This document shows, in pieces, positions 58,720-64,000 of a stretch of DNA of 64,000 nucleotides. Below the pieces are notes generated by a model, which searched no databases, was not told where the DNA came from, and saw nothing but the letters and a program-made list of their open reading frames with translations. Source of the stretch: Promicromonospora umidemergens (GTDB lineage Bacteria; Actinomycetota; Actinomycetes; Actinomycetales; Cellulomonadaceae); assembly GCF_024171995.1 (NCBI RefSeq), contig NZ_JAMTCT010000027.1, positions 1 to 64,000 of the forward strand. Reading direction: 5' to 3'. A program made the translations under genes and the position numbers. Position 1 is the first letter of the stretch. Each line of letters begins with the position of its first letter.

Positions 58720-59466
58720 GTGACGAACTCCATCCGCGGCCGGCATCGTGACAGCCGGCCGGCCATGACACCGCTGACCATCCTCGCTCGTACCGCCACG
58801 GAGAACGCCGGCACCGTCGCCCGCCGTGGCGCCATCGCCGCAGCCGCAGGTGGCGTTCTGATCTCGACCATCGCGACGACGGCCCACGCGGCCCCGGCGA
58901 TGGACCTCAAGACCGATGTGAAGACCGCCAAGCTCAACTCGGTCGACCTCAACTCCCTCACCGCGGTAGCCAAGCAGGCAGTCGCCGCGGCCCCCACCGT
59001 GACCGTCCCGGCCGACGCAAAGATGCCGACCGAGATGGAAGCACTGGGCACCTCGTCAGACGCCGACGGCAAGAAGGGCGGCGAGGAGGGCGAAGGCCCT
59101 GCCGTCGTCTCGGTCGACGCACCGGACCCGGTCCCGGTCGGCCAGCAGGCCATCAACATCGCCTTCAACTACCTCGGCATCACGTACGTGCTGGGCGGTA
59201 ACTCGCCGGCCGAGGGCATGGACTGCTCGGGCCTGATCCAGTACGTGTACGCGCAGCTCGGCGTCGGCCTGCCGCACTCGTCCGGTGCGATGCTCAGCTC
59301 CGGCTACCAGGTCACGTACCCGGAGCCCGGCGACATCGTCTGGACACCCGGCCACGTGGCCCTCTATGCGGGCGACGGCATGATCATCGAAGCCTGGGCC
59401 GCCGGCATGCCGGTGCGCTATACCGAGATGTGGCAGAACAGCCCGACATTCATCCGCGTCGCGTAA
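58720..59466 (+). CDS. Secreted NlpC/P60 peptidoglycan endopeptidase (second copy, riboswitch-controlled)
   Basis: This 248-residue paralogue of the gene at 56583 has a signal region ending near ATTAHAAPA (about residue 60), a Lys/Glu/Gly-rich spacer (GKKGGEEGEGP) and a C-terminal NlpC/P60 domain with Cys169 in GMDCSGLIQYVYAQLG and His212 in WTPGHVALYAGDG. The GTG start at 58720 follows AGGAG by 7 bases, and that site is part of the riboswitch P1 stem. It should cleave peptidoglycan stem peptides when c-di-AMP is low. Confidence 0.94.
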   Translation: MTNSIRGRHRDSRPAMTPLTILARTATENAGTVARRGAIAAAAGGVLISTIATTAHAAPAMDLKTDVKTAKLNSVDLNSLTAVAKQAVAAAPTVTVPADAKMPTEMEALGTSSDADGKKGGEEGEGPAVVSVDAPDPVPVGQQAINIAFNYLGITYVLGGNSPAEGMDCSGLIQYVYAQLGVGLPHSSGAMLSSGYQVTYPEPGDIVWTPGHVALYAGDGMIIEAWAAGMPVRYTEMWQNSPTFIRVA

Positions 59467-59498
59467 GGCCTGAGCCGTAGGACCAACAGCTCACTGCG

Positions 59499-59547
59499 AG
59501 GCGTCGCCTCCGTGCCGGGTTTCCGCCCGACGCCGGAGGCGGCGCCT
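59499..59547 (+). terminator. Terminator after the second NlpC/P60 gene
   Basis: A 14-bp stem with one G-U-type mismatch (AGGCGTCGCCTCCG against CGGAGGCGGCGCCT) has an inner GGG/CCC pairing and is followed by TTTCG. It lies 33 bases after the stop. Confidence 0.75.
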
Positions 59548-59649
59548 TTCGCGTTGCGGCGTCGATGACGGGCTAACGTAGCCGCCGGGCGTCAGGTGGC
59601 GCCGGTACGCCACCGTGACGTACGACGAGCGAAAGCCGACGGTAGCCAG

Positions 59650-61017
59650 ATGCGTTTCAGCAGCCTCGCGGGTCGCGAGGGTGGGCGGGGTGCAGCGCTC
59701 CGGCGCCGACCTGGTCAGCTCGTGATTGCCGGTTTCGTCGCTGCCATAGCCGTGGGCACGCTGCTCCTGCTGCTCCCGATCGCGGCGTCCGGTGAACCGG
59801 CCACGTTCATGGAGGCGCTGTTCACCGCGACGTCGGCCGTGTGTGTCACGGGCTTGATCGTCACGGACACACCGGTGTTCTGGTCGGGGTTCGGCGAGGC
59901 GGTGATCCTGGTGCTCATCCAGATCGGCGGCCTCGGGGTCATGACCGTCGCCTCGCTGCTCGGCGTCCTGGTCTCACGGCGCCTGGACCTGAGCTCGCGA
60001 CTGGTCGCCGCGGCGTCGACCCGCACGGTGAGCCTTGGCGACGTACGCCGGACCCTCGTCCGCGTCGTCATCCTCGCGTTGGTCATCGAGGCCGCCGTCG
60101 CGACGGTGCTGGCGGTGCGCTTCGCCGTCGCCTACGACGAGACGCTCGGCCGAGCGCTCTGGCACGGCGTCTTCCACGCCGTCTCCGCGTACAACAACGC
60201 CGGCTTCGCCCTGTTCTCGCTGTCGCTCATCGACTTCGTGGCCGACCCGTGGATCGTCCTGCCGATCTGCCTCGCCACGATCGTGGGCGGGCTCGGCCTG
60301 CCGGTGGTCCTCGAGGTCCTGCGCGAACGCGTGCGGCCGGCGCGCTGGAGCGTCCACACCAAGATCACGCTGCTGATGACGACACTGCTGCTGGTGGGCG
60401 GCACCGTGTTCTTCCTCGTGGCCGAGTGGGACAACGCCGCGACCATGGGCGGGCTCGACAACGGCGGCCGGGTCCTGGCGTCGTTCACGCAGTCGGCGCA
60501 GGCGCGCACCGCCGGGTTCAACTCGGTGAACACCGGCGAGATGCACACGGAGACCTGGCTCGGGACGATCATCCTCATGTTCATCGGCGGCGGCTCCGGT
60601 GGAACGGCCGGCGGTATCAAGGTGACGACGTTCGCGGTGCTCGCCGTGGTGATCTGGTCCGAGCTACGCGGCGACCCGGACGCCACGGTCTTCGACCGCC
60701 GCATCTCGCCGGCCACCCAGCGCCAGGCCCTCACCCTGGCCCTGCTCGGGGTGGCGATAGTGGTTCTCCCCACCCTGTGGATGACGGCGCTCTCGCCGTT
60801 CACGGTGGACCAGATCCTGTTCGAGGTGACGTCCGCGTTCACCACCACCGGTCTGTCCACAGGGATCACCGCGCAGCTCGCCTGGTATCACCAGCTGGTG
60901 CTCGTCATGCTGATGTTCATCGGGCGGCTCGGACCGATCACCCTCGGTACCGCGCTCGCGCTGCGCGCCCGTGGCCGCCTGTACCGGCTGCCGGAGAGCG
61001 CCCCGATCATCGGCTGA
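59650..61017 (+). CDS. TrkH/KtrB family potassium uptake protein
   Basis: This 455-residue membrane protein has four M1-P-M2 repeats. The filter-like P-loops are TATSAVCVTGL, AVSAYNNAGFAL, SAQARTAGFNSV and TSAFTTTGLSTG, each with a central Gly. It forms the K+ translocating subunit and normally needs a KtrA/TrkA gating subunit, which is not in this window. The ATG at 59650 is preferred by homology; an in-frame start at 59596 is possible. It follows a c-di-AMP-controlled gene; c-di-AMP is known to inhibit KtrA-type gates, so both may belong to one osmotic response. Confidence 0.92.
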   Translation: MRFSSLAGREGGRGAALRRRPGQLVIAGFVAAIAVGTLLLLLPIAASGEPATFMEALFTATSAVCVTGLIVTDTPVFWSGFGEAVILVLIQIGGLGVMTVASLLGVLVSRRLDLSSRLVAAASTRTVSLGDVRRTLVRVVILALVIEAAVATVLAVRFAVAYDETLGRALWHGVFHAVSAYNNAGFALFSLSLIDFVADPWIVLPICLATIVGGLGLPVVLEVLRERVRPARWSVHTKITLLMTTLLLVGGTVFFLVAEWDNAATMGGLDNGGRVLASFTQSAQARTAGFNSVNTGEMHTETWLGTIILMFIGGGSGGTAGGIKVTTFAVLAVVIWSELRGDPDATVFDRRISPATQRQALTLALLGVAIVVLPTLWMTALSPFTVDQILFEVTSAFTTTGLSTGITAQLAWYHQLVLVMLMFIGRLGPITLGTALALRARGRLYRLPESAPIIG

Positions 61018-61046
61018 CGGCTACGCGCTACCCGCCGTACACGACG

Positions 61047-61102
61047 CCGCGGCCGCACCGATCATCGACGTCAGGAGGACGACGGTGACGGCGCGGCCGC
61101 GG
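61047..61102. terminator. Inverted repeat between trkH and the GlsB/YeaQ gene
   Basis: CCGCGGCCGC (61047-61056) and GCGGCCGCGG (61093-61102) are perfect inverted copies 36 bases apart in the convergent gap. They could form a long-loop terminator; each is itself nearly palindromic. Confidence 0.4.
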
Positions 61103-61112
61103 GATGCTGCGA

Positions 61113-61376
61113 TCAAGCCTTCTTGCGGCCGAAGATCGCCTGGACGATCAGGATCACGATGATCGCGCCGAGCACCGAGAAGAGCCAGCTCTGCCAGGAC
61201 CAGAAGGTGTCCATGCTGACGTTGAAGATGAGACCACCCAGCCAGCCGCCGAGCATGGCGCCCAGCACGCCCAGGAGCAGGGTGAGCCAGAAGCCGCCCG
61301 GCTGCTTGCCTGGGATGACGATGCGGGCGATCACGCCGGCGATCAGTCCGAGGATAAGAAAGGCCCAGAAGCCCAT
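61113..61376 (-). CDS. GlsB/YeaQ/YmgE family membrane protein
   Basis: This 87-residue protein has three glycine-rich membrane segments: MGFWAFLILGLIAGVIARIV, GGFWLTLLLGVLGAMLGGWL and the last SVLGAIIVILIVQAIFG, ending GRKKA. It belongs to the transglycosylase-associated/GlsB stress-response family. GGAGGAAG precedes the ATG. The function is poorly known; members are induced by envelope and general stress. Confidence 0.92.
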   Translation of the reverse strand: MGFWAFLILGLIAGVIARIVIPGKQPGGFWLTLLLGVLGAMLGGWLGGLIFNVSMDTFWSWQSWLFSVLGAIIVILIVQAIFGRKKA

Positions 61377-61582
61377 AGCGTCTTCCTCCAGAGTAGTTTG
61401 GCCTGCTTGCGCACTACCTCAGCACTGATTGGGCCGACGTGCCACCGGACCCGCCGAATCAGTCCCATATCGGGACATTGCACCCAGCCGATCCGCTGAC
61501 GGCGTCGCGCTACAGTTCGCCCGGGCAAGGGCCTGAGGCAGGACCGGAGCAAGGACTCCGGGCACGTGACAAGGGAGACCGC

Positions 61583-62452
61583 ATGAACCAGGCGATCGGT
61601 ACACCGGCCGAGCCACGACTCGAACCACGCACCTGGCGGGGGCGGCTCCGCACGTTCCTCGACCAGAGGTGGTTCGTCAACCTCGTTCTTGTCGTGATCC
61701 TGGCGAATGCCCTGATCCTGGGCGCCGAGACCATGGTGAGCGGCGCTGCGTACGAGATCCTGATGGACATCGACCACATCATGCTCGGCTTCTTCGTGGT
61801 CGAGCTGCTCCTGCGGATCGTCGCCAACGGTCGGCAGTTCTTCCGTGACCCGTGGAACCTGTTCGACCTCGCCGTCGTCGGCATCGCGTTGCTCCCGGCC
61901 AGCGAGTCCCTGTCCGCGCTGCGCGCTCTGCGCGTGCTCCGCGTGCTGCGCGTGATCACGGTGGTGCCGTCGCTGCGCCGCGTCGTCGACGGTCTGCTGC
62001 GGGCCGTGCCGGGCATGGGCGCCGTCGGCGCACTGCTGGTGCTCGTCATGTACGTGTCGGCGGTGATAGCGACCGGCCTGTTCGGCGAGTCCTCGGACGA
62101 GTACTTCGGCAACCTGGGGATCTCGCTGTTCACGCTCTTCCAGGCCATGACGGGCGAGGCCTGGCCCGACATCGCCCGCACGGTCATGGTGGCTCATCCG
62201 TGGGCCTGGATCTTCTTCGTGCTCTACATCCTGGTGGTCAGCTTCGCGGTGCTGAACCTGTTCATCGCCGTCATCGTCAACGGCATGGAGGAGATCTCCG
62301 AGGAGGAGCGCCTGGACGACGAGCAGAAGGACGAGCGGCTCGACGCCCTGGCCGCACAGAACCGGGAGATCCTCGTCGAGCTCCGCTCCCTGCGCGCGAA
62401 GCTCGACGATGAGGGCGGCGGCAGCACAGCCGGGGCCGGCGCCACGCCATAG
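61583..62452 (+). CDS. Bacterial voltage-gated cation channel (NaChBac-like)
   Basis: This 289-residue single-repeat channel has segments S1-S6. S4 carries Arg114, 117, 120 and 123 every third residue (ALRALRVLRVLRVITVV). The pore loop is FTLFQAMTGEAWPDIAR with filter residues T190-G-E-A-W-P-D196, and S6 ends FIAVIVNGMEEI. A C-terminal coiled coil (EEERLDDEQKDERLDALAAQ) should make the tetramer. The ATG follows AAGGGAG. The filter differs from the TLESW of sodium channels. Its stop codon abuts the stop of the convergent LeuRS-like gene with no base between. Confidence 0.92.
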   Translation: MNQAIGTPAEPRLEPRTWRGRLRTFLDQRWFVNLVLVVILANALILGAETMVSGAAYEILMDIDHIMLGFFVVELLLRIVANGRQFFRDPWNLFDLAVVGIALLPASESLSALRALRVLRVLRVITVVPSLRRVVDGLLRAVPGMGAVGALLVLVMYVSAVIATGLFGESSDEYFGNLGISLFTLFQAMTGEAWPDIARTVMVAHPWAWIFFVLYILVVSFAVLNLFIAVIVNGMEEISEEERLDDEQKDERLDALAAQNREILVELRSLRAKLDDEGGGSTAGAGATP

Positions 62453-64000
62453 CTAACCCAGCACCACGTTGACGAGGTGCGGCGGCCGCACCACGACCCG
62501 CCGCACCGCCCGGTGTCCCACGGCCCGGGTGACGGCCGGCCGCGCCAGGGCGGCCAGCTCCAGGTCCGCCGCCGCGACGTCGGCGGGCACCGAGAGGCGG
62601 TCCCGCACCCTGCCGTCGACCTGGACCACCGCCTCCACCTCCGTAGTCACCAGGAGCGCCGGGTCCACTGCCGGCCACGGCTGCGCCGCGACCGGCGTCG
62701 TGCGCCCCAGCCGCTGCCACAGCTCCTGGGCGGTCTGCGGCGCGAACAGGCTCAGCAGCACGGCTATGGCCGCGACGGCCTCTTCGTAGGCCGCAGCGTC
62801 CACGCTGCCGCCCGACGCCGCCCGACGCACCTCGCCCACCAGGCCCATCAGCCGCGCGACGGCGACGTTGAGGCGCCCGGCGTCGACCAGTCCGTCGACG
62901 TCGTGCACCGTGCGATGCACCGCGCGACGCAGGACGTCGGGACCGCCGTCGCCGTCGCCGTCGCCGTCGGTCGAGCCCGATGGGACCAGGCGCAGCACGC
63001 GAGCCAGGAACTTTCGCATCGCCTCGGGCGAGACGTCCGCCCAGTCGACGTCGTCCTCCGGCGGCCCGGAGAACAGGATCGCGAGCCGGACGGCGTCGAC
63101 CCCGTGCCGGTCCAGCTCGGCCGCCAGGTGGACGCCGTTGCCCAGGGACTTGCTCATCGCCCTGCCGTGGTTGACCACCTGCCCCTGGTTCAGCAGGCGG
63201 GCGTACGGCTCGGGCGAGGGCACCAGACCCATGTCGAACAGCACCTTGGTGACGAACCGCGCGTACAGCAGGTGCATGGTCGTGTGCTCGGCACCGCCCA
63301 CGTACAGCGCGGCCGGCATCCAGCGGGCGGCGTCCTCGGGGCGGAACGGGCCGCCGTCGTATCCCGGCGACAGATATCGCAGGAAATACCAGGACGAGTC
63401 CACGAACGTGTCCATCGTGTCCGTGTCCCGCTCGGCCGGGCCGCCGCACCGCGGGCAGGCGGTCGCCACCCAGTCCCGTGCGCCGGCCAGGGGCGAGACG
63501 TCGCCGGGCGTGAGCTGCTCGCCCTCCAGGTGCGGCAGCTCGACCGGCAGCTGGTCGTCCGGGACGACCACCTCGCCGCAGCCCGGACAGTGCACCACCG
63601 GGATCGGTGCGCCCCAGTAGCGCTGCCGGGAGACCAGCCAGTCGTGCAGGCGGTAGCTGGTGCCGTCCGGTCCATGCTGTCGGCCGATCCAGTTCCGCTG
63701 CATCGTCAGCACGTGCGCCGGCCAGCCCGGCTCCAGCAGCGACATGTCGTCCAGCAGCCGGTCCGCGTACGCGGTGATCCGGAAGAACCACTGCGTCAGG
63801 CTGCGGGCGACGACGGTGGCGCCGCAGCGCTCGCACGCGCCGTCGACCACCTGCTCGTTGGCCAGCACCGTCCGGTCGTCCGGGCACCAGTTCACCTCTG
63901 CCGCGGCGCGGTAGGCCAGACCTCGTTCGTGGAGCCGGGCGAACAGCCACTGGGTCCAGCGGTAGTACTCCGGCTCATGTGTGTGCACGCGCCGTGACCA
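62453..64000 (-). CDS. leuS: Leucyl-tRNA synthetase-like protein lacking the CP1 editing domain, 5' end beyond the window
   Basis: The frame stays open to the window edge, where it reads [18 protein letters not shown] as in LeuRS. Class I synthetase features follow: [71 protein letters not shown], and AMSKSLGN as the KMSKS loop. Between NWIGR and [11 protein letters not shown] only about 13 residues remain, where normal LeuRS has the CP1 editing domain of some 180 residues. The insertion before KMSKS is also short. A CxxC/CxxC zinc-like pair (HCPGCGE, ACPRCGG) is present. The HIGH motif is outside the window. It would charge leucine without post-transfer editing, or act as a specialised paralogue. 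Confidence 0.9.
   Translation of the reverse strand, partial: WSRRVHTHEPEYYRWTQWLFARLHERGLAYRAAAEVNWCPDDRTVLANEQVVDGACERCGATVVARSLTQWFFRITAYADRLLDDMSLLEPGWPAHVLTMQRNWIGRQHGPDGTSYRLHDWLVSRQRYWGAPIPVVHCPGCGEVVVPDDQLPVELPHLEGEQLTPGDVSPLAGARDWVATACPRCGGPAERDTDTMDTFVDSSWYFLRYLSPGYDGGPFRPEDAARWMPAALYVGGAEHTTMHLLYARFVTKVLFDMGLVPSPEPYARLLNQGQVVNHGRAMSKSLGNGVHLAAELDRHGVDAVRLAILFSGPPEDDVDWADVSPEAMRKFLARVLRLVPSGSTDGDGDGDGGPDVLRRAVHRTVHDVDGLVDAGRLNVAVARLMGLVGEVRRAASGGSVDAAAYEEAVAAIAVLLSLFAPQTAQELWQRLGRTTPVAAQPWPAVDPALLVTTEVEAVVQVDGRVRDRLSVPADVAAADLELAALARPAVTRAVGHRAVRRVVVRPPHLVNVVLG

Overview
The window is very GC-rich, densely coded DNA from an actinobacterium. The block padR-ino1, class A penicillin-binding proteins, rpsF-ssb-rpsR-rplI and dnaB matches the origin-proximal neighbourhood known from Mycobacterium and other Actinobacteria. 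Together with the zinc-independent S18, the leaderless-type starts and the large multidomain subtilase it suggests a Micrococcales member (Promicromonosporaceae/Cellulomonadaceae-like); the family is my inference, not a measurement.

Layout. 1-5.3 kb: the start of a heptad-repeat membrane protein cut by the window edge, and a sugar ABC importer operon without its ATPase. 5.5-24 kb: the conserved core, all on the minus strand up to 12.8 kb (L9, S18, SSB, S6, two tandem bifunctional PBPs with PASTA domains), then a PadR regulator coupled to inositol-phosphate synthase, a 1370-residue secreted subtilase, a winged-helix regulator, a MATE exporter, and dnaB with a 142-residue intein in its P-loop. 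A cluster of DnaA-box-like sequences lies just upstream of dnaB. 24-30 kb: an AI-2E-family membrane protein, a DUF1206 protein, and a dihydroxyacetone-kinase locus (IclR regulator, dhaL, dhaK, dhaL) carrying two near-identical 17-bp palindromes.

30-43 kb is accessory metabolism and defence: an alpha/beta hydrolase, a DinB-like protein, mannonate dehydratase with a LacZ-type glycosidase, a flavin/F420-type oxidoreductase, a translationally coupled three-gene cluster resembling ectoine degradation (transaminase, DoeA-like M24 hydrolase, aldehyde dehydrogenase), a TfoX-domain protein, and an overlapping AAA ATPase/RloB pair like the AbiL-type phage defence systems. 43-54 kb holds small regulator-enzyme pairs (MocR/EamA, XRE/SDR, VOC/MerR-TipAS), an FBP-type EF-G-binding protein behind a short leader ORF, a GH25 lysozyme, a GNAT enzyme and a YcaQ-like protein.

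54-64 kb: a SigE-family sigma factor with its membrane partner, two NlpC/P60 cell-wall hydrolases (the second under a c-di-AMP riboswitch), a TrkH/KtrB potassium transporter subunit, a GlsB/YeaQ protein, a bacterial voltage-gated cation channel, and the 3' part of a leucyl-tRNA synthetase-like gene that lacks the CP1 editing domain.

The items most worth following are the CP1-less LeuRS, the class 3-type DnaB intein, the ATPase/RloB pair, the shared dha operators, and the c-di-AMP riboswitch whose P1 stem contains the ribosome binding site. No tRNA, rRNA, CRISPR array or insertion sequence was recognised.
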